Positions 36,561-44,318 of a DNA stretch of 64,000 nt are shown piece by piece. Under the pieces are notes generated by a model. It was given only the letters and a program-made list of their open reading frames with translations. It made no database searches and was not told the origin of the DNA. The DNA is from an uncultured Alphaproteobacteria bacterium (GTDB lineage: Bacteria; Pseudomonadota; Alphaproteobacteria; RF32; CAG-239), in contig CALXTL010000002.1 in NCBI GenBank assembly GCA_944391445.1, positions 42,882 through 106,881 of the forward strand. The letters are read 5' to 3'. Position numbers and translations under genes: made by a program. Within the stretch, counting starts at the first letter, position 1. The number at the start of each line of letters is the position of its first letter.

Positions 36561-37105
36561 CCACTGCTTTTCCCGTTCAAAAATTTTTCAATGGCTTTTG
36601 TAACGCGCTCAACTGTCATAGAAACCTGTTCTTCTCTGGTTTCAACAACAATATCTGCCTCCGAATAAAAGGGATATTCTTCGCCAATATATTTTTCAAG
36701 CTTACCTTTCAGCTCATCATCCGCACCAAGTAAAAATGGCCTGTGTTTACGACCGGCTGTCCGACTGTACAACACGTCCACATCTGCTTTCAGCCAGACG
36801 GTTATAGCATTTTTTTTTGCATATTCCCGGGTTTGCGGTGCCACAAAAGATCCTCCGCCGGAAGCCAGCACGCAGGGCGGCCCCTGCAGCAAACGTTTCA
36901 TAACCCGCGCCTCGCCGGCGCGATATTCCTGCAGTCCAAAACATTTAAGAATATCAATCAGCGACAGTCCCGCCGCTTTTTCAACCTCGCGGTCACCGTC
37001 TATAAAAGGCAGATCAAGCTTCTGCGCCAGACGTTTCCCAACACTGGTTTTGCCGCTGCCCATTAACCCGACCAAAAGAATTATTTTGTCCTGAAAATTC
37101 GCCAT
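36557..37105 (-). CDS. aroK: Shikimate kinase
   Basis: Phosphorylates shikimate at the 3-hydroxyl in aromatic amino acid synthesis. The 182-residue protein has the Walker A ILLVGLMGSGKTSVGKRLA, the shikimate-binding DREVEKAAG, the GGGSFV loop and the lid region RTAGRKHRPFLL. Length is normal. It is first in a two-gene run with the CBS protein and divergent from the small membrane protein/xerD pair. No aroB lies next to it. Confidence 0.94.
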   Translation of the reverse strand: MANFQDKIILLVGLMGSGKTSVGKRLAQKLDLPFIDGDREVEKAAGLSLIDILKCFGLQEYRAGEARVMKRLLQGPPCVLASGGGSFVAPQTREYAKKNAITVWLKADVDVLYSRTAGRKHRPFLLGADDELKGKLEKYIGEEYPFYSEADIVVETREEQVSMTVERVTKAIEKFLNGKSSG

Positions 37106-37200
37106 TTTTTCACTATTTTAACATATTTTTCAAACTTATTGTGCTAACTATATAAATAAAGCAGGTTTTTATCAATAATTTTTTGTCAAAGGGGGCTCCA

Positions 37201-37335
37201 ATGCGTCAGAAAAAATCAAATTTCATTTATTACATCCTCGGCCTGATTTTTCTGGCGGCAGTTGTCTTTGCCGTCGTACATGAGGTACAAATGCCGGTTG
37301 AACATGTTGAGGTTGAATTGCCTCTGGCGCAATAA
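37201..37335 (+). CDS. 44-residue single-helix membrane protein upstream of xerD
   Basis: A short open frame starts with ATG behind a strong GGGGG ribosome site. It encodes a basic N-terminus (MRQKKSNF), one membrane helix (YYILGLIFLAAVVFAVV) and an acidic tail rich in Val and Glu. Its stop overlaps the ATG of xerD (TAATG), indicating translational coupling. No homologue is recalled with certainty. Short membrane proteins of this type are easily missed in annotation. The ribosome site, membrane helix and exact coupling argue that it is real. Confidence 0.7.
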   Translation: MRQKKSNFIYYILGLIFLAAVVFAVVHEVQMPVEHVEVELPLAQ

Positions 37336-38228
37336 TGCAGGCTCTGATAGAAGATTTCCTTGATATGCTGCGGGCCGAAGCCGGTGCTGCAACCAACACG
37401 ATTGACGCATATCGTCGTGATCTCGAGCAATTTGCTGCCGGATGCCGCAAACCGCCAGCGCAAATAACTGCCGAAGACCTGACGGCGCACATCCGCTGTC
37501 TGAGCGACAATAAATATGCGCCGAAGTCCGTCGCGCGCAAAATCTCGGCGCTTAAAGATTTTTTCAAATTTCTCTATTCGGAAAAAGAAATTTCCTCTAA
37601 TCCGGCCACCGACTTAACACAGCCCAAACAAGAAAAACCTCTGCCAAAATTTTTAACCCCGGATGAAGTCAATCGGCTCTTGGAAACAGCTCAAAAGAAA
37701 AACGAAATTTCTTTCCAGCGCGCGGCTGTCATGCTTGAGCTGATTTATGCCTGTGGGCTTCGTGTTTCGGAATTGGTCGCTTTACCGGAAAATTGTTTTA
37801 ATTTTGACAAAAGGCAGATTCTAGTCCGCGGCAAAGGCAGCAAAGAACGACTAATTCCGGTAGCCGAACGCACAATCAAAACCATTCTCGACTACCTCTC
37901 CCTGCGGGAAGAATTTATCCGCGGTCGCAAATCAATTTGGTTGTTTCCCTCTCCAAAATCGGCAAGCGGACACATTACCCGTGATGCCTTTTTCAAAGAT
38001 CTCAAAAAAATCGCCCTTCTTGCCAATATTCCGGCGGAAAAAATTTCTCCGCATGTTTTGCGCCATTCGTTTGCAACGCATCTGCTGCATAATGGCGCGG
38101 ACCTGCGTTCAGTTCAAAAAATGCTTGGACATGCCGACATTGCCACCACTCAGATCTACACGCATATCGCCGATGAAGAACTCCTTGCCGAAGTACGCAC
38201 CAGACATCCCTTAAACCGTTTCAAATAA
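37335..38228 (+). CDS. xerD: Site-specific tyrosine recombinase XerD
   Basis: Xer recombinases resolve chromosome dimers at dif. The 297-residue protein has a SAM-like N-terminal DNA-binding domain (about 1-90) and a catalytic domain with Arg142 (ACGLRVSELV), HVLRH at 240-244, the LGHADIATTQIYTH segment and nucleophile Tyr275. It is the usual length for XerC/XerD, begins with IEDFLDMLRAEAGAATNTIDAY as in XerD, and sits in a housekeeping context beside aroK. I therefore do not regard it as a phage integrase. Its stop is three bases from the convergent folD stop. Confidence 0.9.
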   Translation: MQALIEDFLDMLRAEAGAATNTIDAYRRDLEQFAAGCRKPPAQITAEDLTAHIRCLSDNKYAPKSVARKISALKDFFKFLYSEKEISSNPATDLTQPKQEKPLPKFLTPDEVNRLLETAQKKNEISFQRAAVMLELIYACGLRVSELVALPENCFNFDKRQILVRGKGSKERLIPVAERTIKTILDYLSLREEFIRGRKSIWLFPSPKSASGHITRDAFFKDLKKIALLANIPAEKISPHVLRHSFATHLLHNGADLRSVQKMLGHADIATTQIYTHIADEELLAEVRTRHPLNRFK

Positions 38229-38230
38229 AC

Positions 38231-39121
38231 TCAGCAATGGCTGCAGCCATGACCGCCGCAATGGCATGAATGCCCGGACTTTTGTTTTTGCCGGCAAAAT
38301 GCTTCATAGGTATTTTCCAGCAACATCGCCACCGTCATCGGCCCGACCCCGCCCGGAACCGGAGTGACAAAAGCAGCAACCTCTCGCACATTGTCAAAAT
38401 CAACATCTCCGCATAATTTGCCTTCTACCCGGTTAATACCGACGTCAATCACCAGAGCACCGGGCTTAACCCAGTCCTTTTTAACTATTTTCGGCCGACC
38501 GCAAGCGGCGACCACAATATCCCCCTGCCGAACAAGATCCGGCAGATTCTTCGTTTTGGAATGCGCAATCGTAACCGTGCAATCATGATTAAGCAATAAC
38601 GCGGCTGTCGGCCTTCCCACAATATTAGAACGCCCAATAATCACGGCATGCTTTCCGGTAAAGTCAATTCCGGTGCTTTCAAGCAGCTTTAAAATTCCGC
38701 GCGGCGTCGCCGACACAACGGCTTCCGGATTGCCAACAGCCAAAAGCCCTGCATTATAAGGATGAAAGCCGTCCACATCTTTCTCTGGACGAATACTGTT
38801 CAAAATCCGCTGCGAATCAAGATGTTCCGGCAGCGGTAATTGGACAATAATGCCGTTGATATGCGGATTTTCATTAAGTTCCTCAATCACTTCCTGCAAA
38901 GCATGTTCGCCTATAGACGCTGAAAGTTCCAAAACTTCACAACTGATGCCAACTTCGGCAGCGGCTTTTTTCTTATTACGAACATAAACCTTGCTGGCTT
39001 CATTTTCCCCGGCCAACACCACCGCCAAAACCGGTTTTTCCTCTTCCTTGGCAATTTTCCGCGCCAGCTCTTCCCTGAGTTGGGCTGCCGCCTGTTTTCC
39101 GTCAATGATCTGTGCCGACAT
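38231..39121 (-). CDS. folD: Methylene-THF dehydrogenase/cyclohydrolase with His/Cys-rich tail
   Basis: FolD interconverts methylene-, methenyl- and formyl-tetrahydrofolate. The 296-residue protein has YVRNKKKAAAEVGI with the catalytic Lys, the loop QLPLPEHLD, the nucleotide-binding GRSNIVGRPTAALLL and PVPGGVGPMTVAMLLENT. After the normal end near residue 277 comes an odd tail of about 18 residues, GHSCHCGGHGCSHC, with four Cys and four His in 14 positions, which looks like a metal-binding site. The tail is in frame and ends at a proper stop. It is followed in the same direction by no gene, since xerD converges. Confidence 0.95.
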   Translation of the reverse strand: MSAQIIDGKQAAAQLREELARKIAKEEEKPVLAVVLAGENEASKVYVRNKKKAAAEVGISCEVLELSASIGEHALQEVIEELNENPHINGIIVQLPLPEHLDSQRILNSIRPEKDVDGFHPYNAGLLAVGNPEAVVSATPRGILKLLESTGIDFTGKHAVIIGRSNIVGRPTAALLLNHDCTVTIAHSKTKNLPDLVRQGDIVVAACGRPKIVKKDWVKPGALVIDVGINRVEGKLCGDVDFDNVREVAAFVTPVPGGVGPMTVAMLLENTYEAFCRQKQKSGHSCHCGGHGCSHC

Positions 39122-39439
39122 CTAACTCTCCTCCGTCCAACGGCGGATTCTTTCTGCCGTTGTTTCATCCTCTGTTTTGATAAAAATTTTCTTATGACGG
39201 TCAAGAAAACCGCTGATAATTTCCATACTTGTCTTAGGAATTTTCAAGGCCTTGGCCAAAAAATCAATTAACTCTTTATTAGCTTTGCCTTTTTCGGGAA
39301 TACTCGTCACGCTGATTTTCAAATATTCCTCTCCCGAAGCAACGGTAAAAAAGCCGACCTTTCCGCAACGCGAAGCGTTCGGCGTCAGCCTGATTCTGAC
39401 AACAATGCCGCCGTCTTTTTTTTCAATAACCTCAGGCAA
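39122..39439 (-). CDS. DUF167/YggU family protein
   Basis: A 105-residue protein of the YggU/DUF167 family: VRLTPNASRCGKVGF-like start, then ISVTSIPEKGKANKELIDFLAKAL and IISGFLDRHKKIFI. The segment with a conserved Gly-Lys-Ala-Asn before a helix is the family signature. Function is unknown even in characterised genomes. It lies directly upstream of folD with no gap and one base after the YggT-family gene, an order often seen in alphaproteobacteria. Confidence 0.88.
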   Translation of the reverse strand: MPEVIEKKDGGIVVRIRLTPNASRCGKVGFFTVASGEEYLKISVTSIPEKGKANKELIDFLAKALKIPKTSMEIISGFLDRHKKIFIKTEDETTAERIRRWTEES

Positions 39440-39440
39440 C

Positions 39441-39758
39441 TTACACCAGCATTGCGCTCAGCCGCAACAGCAGCCGGCTGATCAAAATCAGGATCAAAAG
39501 CAGAATAAAGGGTGAAAAATCAATTCCGGAAAAAGGCGGAATCTTCTTGGCGATTTTGCGGTAAACCGGAATAGTCAGTTTATCCAGAATTTCAACTGTC
39601 TTCTGGGTATATTTGTTTGACGCCTCCAAAATCCGGAAATGCAGCAACCAGGAAATAACCACCTGGACCACGACAATTTTGAAGTAAATATCCACCAGCA
39701 GGCCCAAAACATAAACAAAAGGCTCAAGCAGCGCGCCCATAAAAAATCTCCTTATCAA
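39441..39758 (-). CDS. YggT-family membrane protein
   Basis: The 105-residue protein has two hydrophobic segments (FVYVLGLLVDIYFKIVVVQV, then ISWLL; and the C-terminal DFSPFILLLILILISRLLL) separated by an amphipathic stretch with KLTIPVYRKIAKKIPP, the YggT pattern. YggT proteins are inner-membrane proteins of poorly known function, linked in some bacteria to cell division or osmotic response. An AAGGAGATTTT ribosome site precedes the ATG. First of three coupled genes, YggT-YggU-folD. Confidence 0.88.
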   Translation of the reverse strand: MIRRFFMGALLEPFVYVLGLLVDIYFKIVVVQVVISWLLHFRILEASNKYTQKTVEILDKLTIPVYRKIAKKIPPFSGIDFSPFILLLILILISRLLLRLSAMLV

Positions 39759-39815
39759 ATAAATCTCATTGGTTGTGATACCCTAATCGGCTTTTTGTGT
39801 CAATATCCCGAAAAT

Positions 39816-40874
39816 TTATACTTGTTGACGACTGCGTTCGTATATATCACGATACCGAGCCATCCGAAATCCGTTCAGACTGCGGATTTTCGGCGGCATG
39901 GCGGCATCTGCTGTCTCTCGCTCAACTTCTTCGCGGGACTTGCCCATACGCATGGCGGTCAGCACGATGGCCATCTTTTGCCGGTTCCTTTTAGCAATAT
40001 CAATTTTATTTTCAGCTTCTTCGCGGCTGGAAGTAACCGGACGAAACCGGACAAATTCCTCGCCGATACCCCGTTCAAACTCCCGGGAATCAATCCCTGC
40101 TTTCATACGCAGATAACGGTTGGCCATATTGTCGCGCGCAATCGCCATTGCACCGGCAGCCATCACGGCGCCGGTTGCAAGCTGTGCACTTCTTTCGGCC
40201 AATTCACTCGCATAGCCTTCTCGGGTGTCTGCTTTATCTTTGGTTGCCTGCGTTCGGACACGCAAACGGCGTAATTCGCTCATTTTGAAATTCAAAAAAG
40301 CAAGACGTTCCAAAGCTTGTTCTTTCAACGGACCGTTGCCGTAAACCGCCGCTCCGGCATACAAAGCGATAATCCGGCGCATTTCGGTTTCCCGGTCATC
40401 CAAGAAATTCAAAAATGAATTGCGGGCAATAATTTCTTCTTCCGTTGTGCCGTTTGAATTAATATCGTTTTCAATTTTTTTCTGGGCCTCAATCCAATCA
40501 TAATACTCAGCGCGCGGATCTTCGCCGGCATCCATCTTTTGCAAGGATTCGGCAATCAAAAAATCCAATTCAAAAGTATTAATCTCCACACCCTGAATTT
40601 TGGCAACTTGCTTAATTTCCTCAATTTTACCGGGCACGCTGTATGCATTGGCAACCTTATCAAGCTTTTGCCGCAAAATAAATTTGTCCGCTTCCTGTTT
40701 CAGCAATTTTTTATCAACACCGGCCATGGTTGAACGGGCATATTCCATCCGTTGCCGTTGATCCGGGCTCTGCCCCAAACTGTACCTGACATCAGCCAGC
40801 AGATCCAAAGACTGTTGCTGGTATTCCTCTTTCCAGTTGGCATATTCTTCTGTATACATATCGGGCATATTCAT
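39816..40874 (-). CDS. Helical protein of unknown function
   Basis: I do not recognise a family. The 352-residue protein is highly charged and almost wholly helical, with no signal peptide. One weakly hydrophobic stretch, LATGAVMAAGAMAIA near residue 235, is too Ala-rich to be called a membrane helix with confidence. Repeated acidic/basic heptad-like runs (EEEIIARNSFLNFLDDRETEMRR and SELRRLRVRTQATKDKA) suggest coiled coils. ATG at 40874 follows AGGAGC. It lies 14 bases after the TerB-like gene in the same direction, so the two are likely co-expressed. Confidence 0.72.
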   Translation of the reverse strand: MNMPDMYTEEYANWKEEYQQQSLDLLADVRYSLGQSPDQRQRMEYARSTMAGVDKKLLKQEADKFILRQKLDKVANAYSVPGKIEEIKQVAKIQGVEINTFELDFLIAESLQKMDAGEDPRAEYYDWIEAQKKIENDINSNGTTEEEIIARNSFLNFLDDRETEMRRIIALYAGAAVYGNGPLKEQALERLAFLNFKMSELRRLRVRTQATKDKADTREGYASELAERSAQLATGAVMAAGAMAIARDNMANRYLRMKAGIDSREFERGIGEEFVRFRPVTSSREEAENKIDIAKRNRQKMAIVLTAMRMGKSREEVERETADAAMPPKIRSLNGFRMARYRDIYERSRQQV

Positions 40875-40888
40875 GCTCCTTTGTTTAA

Positions 40889-41335
40889 TTAAACTTTTTC
40901 AAAAATAATTTTTCCTTCCTCAAGCCAGACAATCCGGTCAACCACCCACTGGCTGATTTGCTCGATTTTTTCAAGTTCAAGCCCCATAGCCTGACCAATA
41001 CGGCCGATCAGCAGAACTTCTTTATCCGACAAATCGCCGTCGGAATTAGCGAGCAGGCACATTTCCTTGACCAGCGCCATTGCTTTCTTGCGGTCTTTGA
41101 TAAGTTTGGCGGCCTCAACAATGTCATCGTCGCTCATTTTGGAGTTAATTTCTTCAAACCTGTTTTCCGACACACCAAGAACCAGCGCCATTTCTCGGAT
41201 AAAGAGCTTTTCTTCATCATCAAACTCGCCGTCTGACTTGGCTAACTTAGCCAAAATCTTCAGAAAGACAACGCGCTCGTCTTCACTCATGCTTGCCAGA
41301 TACCCCATATCGCTCTCCATGTTAAAGTTAGACAT
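40889..41335 (-). CDS. TerB-like helical protein
   Basis: The 148-residue protein resembles TerB/DjlA N-terminal domains, with two similar halves. LAKLAKSDGEFDDEEKLFIREMALVLG in the first half corresponds to MCLLANSDGDLSDKEVLLIGRIGQAMGL in the second. Each carries the acidic loop (A.SDG.....E) typical of the fold, which in some members binds metal ions. ATG at 41335, eight bases after AAAGGA, is preferred to the ATG at 41356. Role unknown. Coupled to the downstream helical protein and divergent from miaB. Confidence 0.7.
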   Translation of the reverse strand: MSNFNMESDMGYLASMSEDERVVFLKILAKLAKSDGEFDDEEKLFIREMALVLGVSENRFEEINSKMSDDDIVEAAKLIKDRKKAMALVKEMCLLANSDGDLSDKEVLLIGRIGQAMGLELEKIEQISQWVVDRIVWLEEGKIIFEKV

Positions 41336-41420
41336 TATTTCTGTCCTTTCTTCCATTGTTGATTTGTTATCATATTAACAAAAATTAATAACTTTTCAAT
41401 CAAAAACCTTTTTTACCTTT

Positions 41421-41462
41421 TTATGCCAAAAAGCAATTGAATTTAATCCTTGCTTGGCATAA
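41421..41462. promoter_or_regulatory. Inverted repeat overlapping the miaB promoter
   Basis: Nine-base perfect arms, TTATGCCAA and TTGGCATAA, are extended inward by GCAA/TTGC with a 3-base bulge and a 13-base loop. The right arm covers the proposed -10 box of miaB and the loop covers the -35 box, so this fits an operator better than a terminator. No long T-run follows on either strand, and no gene ends here. Confidence 0.5.
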
Positions 41463-41465
41463 AAT
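41437..41465 (+). promoter_or_regulatory. Promoter of miaB
   Basis: TTGAAT (41437-41442) is followed after exactly 17 bases by TAAAAT (41460-41465), a near-consensus -10 box. It lies about 35 bases upstream of the miaB start codon and within the inverted repeat described separately. Confidence 0.5.
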
Positions 41466-41498
41466 AAAAAAAGTTTAATAATTGAAAACGGATACGAA

Positions 41499-42833
41499 TT
41501 GAAAAAATATTACATCAAGACCTTCGGCTGCCAGATGAATGTTTATGATTCCCAGCGCATCGCCTCAATTTTGGAACATCTTGGACTAAAGGCGGCTTCT
41601 TCACCCCGTGCGGCTGATCTGATTATTCTCAACACCTGTCACATCCGCGAAAAAGCGGCGGAAAAAGTTTTTTCTGACCTTGGCCGGCTGGAGTTGCTTC
41701 GCCAAGAGCGCTTAGAAAAAGGTCTGTCCACAATCATCGGTGTCGTTGGCTGCGTTGTTCAGGCGGAAGACGAACAAATTGCCAAACGCGCACCTTATGT
41801 TGACTTTGCCCTTGGTCCGCTGGCATATCATCGCCTGCCTGAAGTTTTAGCCAAACTAGGCCGCACGCGGGGAGAAACAATTATTGACACAGAATTCCCC
41901 GTTGAATCAAAATTTGATTTTTTACCGCCCAACAATACTTCCTCCGGATGTGCTTTTCTGGCTGTTCAGGAAGGATGCAATAATTTCTGCACTTATTGTG
42001 TTGTCCCCTACACCCGCGGCATTGAAACATCGCGCCCGGTTGAAGATGTATTGTGCGAAGCACGCGGTTTGGTTGCACGTGGCGCGGTTGAATTAAATTT
42101 ACTCGGCCAAAACGTCAATTCCTACCATGGGAAGGATTCTTCCGGCAAGGAACGCTCACTGGCATATTTGCTCAACAAACTCAATGAAATTGACGGCCTA
42201 AAACGCCTGCGCTACACCACGTCTTATCCGGCGGATATGGCCGATGAGCTGATTGCCTGTCATAAAAACATCTCAAAACTAATGCCCTATCTGCATCTGC
42301 CTGTTCAGTCTGGATCCGACAAGATTCTCAAAGCCATGAACCGACGCCACACCGCCGGACAATATTTGGAGATCATTGCCAAATTACGCGAAGCCAACCC
42401 TTTGCTTGGATTCTCTTCCGACTTCATTGTCGGCTTTCCCGGCGAAACCGATGCCGATTTTGAAGCGACATTGGATTTAGTCAAAAAAGTAGGATTTATT
42501 CAGGCCTTTTCCTTCAAATACTCACGCCGCCCCGGTACACCGGCGGCCCTGATGCCTGGCCAAATTGAGGAAAAGGTAAAAAAACAACGTTTGGACATTT
42601 TGCAAAATCTTTTATTTTCCGGACAGTTAAACTTTAATAAAGAAACTGTTGGTAAAATAGTCCCCGTCTTATTTGAAACCGGAGGACGCCACGCCGGACA
42701 GCTGACCGGACGAACCCCTTATATGCAAAACCTCCATGCCGAACTCGGCCGGGAATACTTAAACAAAATTGTCAATGTCAGAGTGACTGGCGCAACCGTT
42801 AATTCGCTCACCGGTCAAAAAGAAGGAAAATAA
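41499..42833 (+). CDS. miaB: tRNA-2-methylthio-N6-dimethylallyladenosine synthase
   Basis: MiaB is a radical-SAM methylthiotransferase acting on A37 of tRNAs reading U-starting codons. The 444-residue protein has the N-terminal cluster domain (Cys in IKTFGCQMNVYDS, LNTCHIREKA and GVVGCVVQ), the radical-SAM triad CNNFCTYCVVP (near residue 165) and a C-terminal TRAM domain. The best start is TTG at 41499, since the protein then begins MKKYYIKTFGCQMN exactly as in the family. The ribosome site is weak. It leads miaB-phoH-ybeY-corC-lnt. Confidence 0.95.
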   Translation: MKKYYIKTFGCQMNVYDSQRIASILEHLGLKAASSPRAADLIILNTCHIREKAAEKVFSDLGRLELLRQERLEKGLSTIIGVVGCVVQAEDEQIAKRAPYVDFALGPLAYHRLPEVLAKLGRTRGETIIDTEFPVESKFDFLPPNNTSSGCAFLAVQEGCNNFCTYCVVPYTRGIETSRPVEDVLCEARGLVARGAVELNLLGQNVNSYHGKDSSGKERSLAYLLNKLNEIDGLKRLRYTTSYPADMADELIACHKNISKLMPYLHLPVQSGSDKILKAMNRRHTAGQYLEIIAKLREANPLLGFSSDFIVGFPGETDADFEATLDLVKKVGFIQAFSFKYSRRPGTPAALMPGQIEEKVKKQRLDILQNLLFSGQLNFNKETVGKIVPVLFETGGRHAGQLTGRTPYMQNLHAELGREYLNKIVNVRVTGATVNSLTGQKEGK

Positions 42834-42835
42834 CC

Positions 42836-43801
42836 ATGGCAGAAATTAATTTTGAACTCTTCAATAACACGCTGGTTCAACAGCTTGTCGGCCCGCAGGA
42901 CTGTAATCTGCGCCTGCTGGAAAAAATTCTTGATGTTGAAATCGGCTCCTTTGGTAATAAGATGAACATTAAAGGTTCGGCTTCTGCCATTGAGCAGGCC
43001 AAAACCGCCATTGACGTTCTTTATAACAAAGTCAGCAAAGGCATTGCCGTTGGCGACGAAGAAGTCAAAGCCGCCGTTCGCATTTCAGGGGGCGACACCG
43101 ACGCCGCCACAGCGCAAGACTTGAGCAACATTGTGCTCAAGACCAAAAAACGCCATATATACCCGCGTTCGGCCACGCAGGCGCTTTATATCCAGGAAAT
43201 GATGAAAAATGAGCTTGTTTTTGGCCTTGGCCCGGCCGGTACGGGTAAAACATATCTTGCCGTGGCACTGGCTGTTTCCATGATGCTGGAAGGAAAAATC
43301 GATAAAATCATTCTGTCGCGTCCGGCGGTTGAAGCCGGCGAGAATCTCGGCTTTCTGCCCGGAGACCTTAAAGAAAAAGTCGACCCTTACCTGCGCCCGC
43401 TGTACGATGCGCTATATGAAATGCTGCCGGCTGAACAGGTCGACAAGAAAATCTCTCTGGGCGAAATTGAAATTGCGCCGCTGGCTTTCATGCGCGGCCG
43501 CACGCTTTCCAATGCTTTTGTTATTTTGGACGAAGCGCAAAATACCACGCCGATGCAGATGAAAATGTTTCTGACCCGTCTTGGCGAAAATTCACGCATG
43601 GTTGTCAACGGAGACTTAAGCCAGGTTGACTTGCCGCGCGGCATTATTTCAGGATTGCGCGATGCGCTCGATATCCTCAAAGACACACCCGGTATTGGTT
43701 CTGTGCGTTTCAGCGCTGCAGATGTTGTCCGCCACGGTCTGGTTGCCAAAATTGTAAAAGCCTATGAAGAGCGCAGCAAAAAAGAGTATGGAGATGAGTG
43801 A
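42836..43801 (+). CDS. ybeZ: PhoH-like ATPase (YbeZ)
   Basis: The 321-residue PhoH-family protein combines an N-terminal KH-like RNA-binding segment with a P-loop ATPase domain: Walker A GLGPAGTGKTYLAVA (near residue 132) and Walker B FVILDEAQNTTPMQMKMFL (near 226). In many bacteria it works with the YbeY nuclease on ribosomal RNA. ybeY lies immediately downstream and overlaps its 3' end. Two bases separate it from miaB. Confidence 0.94.
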   Translation: MAEINFELFNNTLVQQLVGPQDCNLRLLEKILDVEIGSFGNKMNIKGSASAIEQAKTAIDVLYNKVSKGIAVGDEEVKAAVRISGGDTDAATAQDLSNIVLKTKKRHIYPRSATQALYIQEMMKNELVFGLGPAGTGKTYLAVALAVSMMLEGKIDKIILSRPAVEAGENLGFLPGDLKEKVDPYLRPLYDALYEMLPAEQVDKKISLGEIEIAPLAFMRGRTLSNAFVILDEAQNTTPMQMKMFLTRLGENSRMVVNGDLSQVDLPRGIISGLRDALDILKDTPGIGSVRFSAADVVRHGLVAKIVKAYEERSKKEYGDE

Positions 43802-44309
43802 CATCCTCAACATTGCGCCGGATGCTCCGATTTGGAACAGCTGCGGGTTTGACGCCGTGCTGACGGCACAAACTGTTTTCAAAACCCTTTTAAGCTTTTT
43901 GAGAACCCGGCAGGAAATTGATTTTCTACAAAACGGCAAAAGCATTATCGTCAATTTATCGCTAAACAATGATGAAGAGATCCGCCGCCTTAACCGTGAA
44001 TTTCGCAATCTTGACCGTCCGACAAACGTCCTTTCCTTCGCCAATATTGATGACGATGATTTTGACAAATATCTCTGCATCAGCCCGGAGATTGAACTCG
44101 GCGACATCATCATTGCTTATGAAACGCTGTGCAAAGAGGCCGCCGAAAAGAAAATCTCCGTGCATGATCACTTCGCGCACCTGCTGACTCATGGACTCTT
44201 GCACCTGTGCGGATTTGATCACCAACAGGACGAAGAAGCCGAATACATGGAAAATCTGGAAACAGAGATTCTGCAAAGTCTTAACATTAACAACCCCTAT
44301 CAGGAGTAA
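43794..44309 (+). CDS. ybeY: rRNA maturation endoribonuclease YbeY
   Basis: YbeY takes part in 16S rRNA 3' end maturation and ribosome quality control. The zinc-binding signature THGLLHLCGFDH is near residue 130, with NRPTNVLSFA-like sequence (LDRPTNVLSFANIDDDD) earlier. ATG at 43794 is preferred over upstream in-frame starts because it lies seven bases after AAAGAG; this gives 171 residues and an 8-base overlap with ybeZ. Typical neighbours on both sides. Confidence 0.94.
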   Translation: MSDILNIAPDAPIWNSCGFDAVLTAQTVFKTLLSFLRTRQEIDFLQNGKSIIVNLSLNNDEEIRRLNREFRNLDRPTNVLSFANIDDDDFDKYLCISPEIELGDIIIAYETLCKEAAEKKISVHDHFAHLLTHGLLHLCGFDHQQDEEAEYMENLETEILQSLNINNPYQE

Positions 44310-44318
44310 ATTTTCATT

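Noticed and set aside
37335..38228. XerD as a phage or island integrase
   Set aside because: Length, N-terminal sequence and position beside aroK fit the housekeeping recombinase; no attachment-site repeats or phage genes are nearby.
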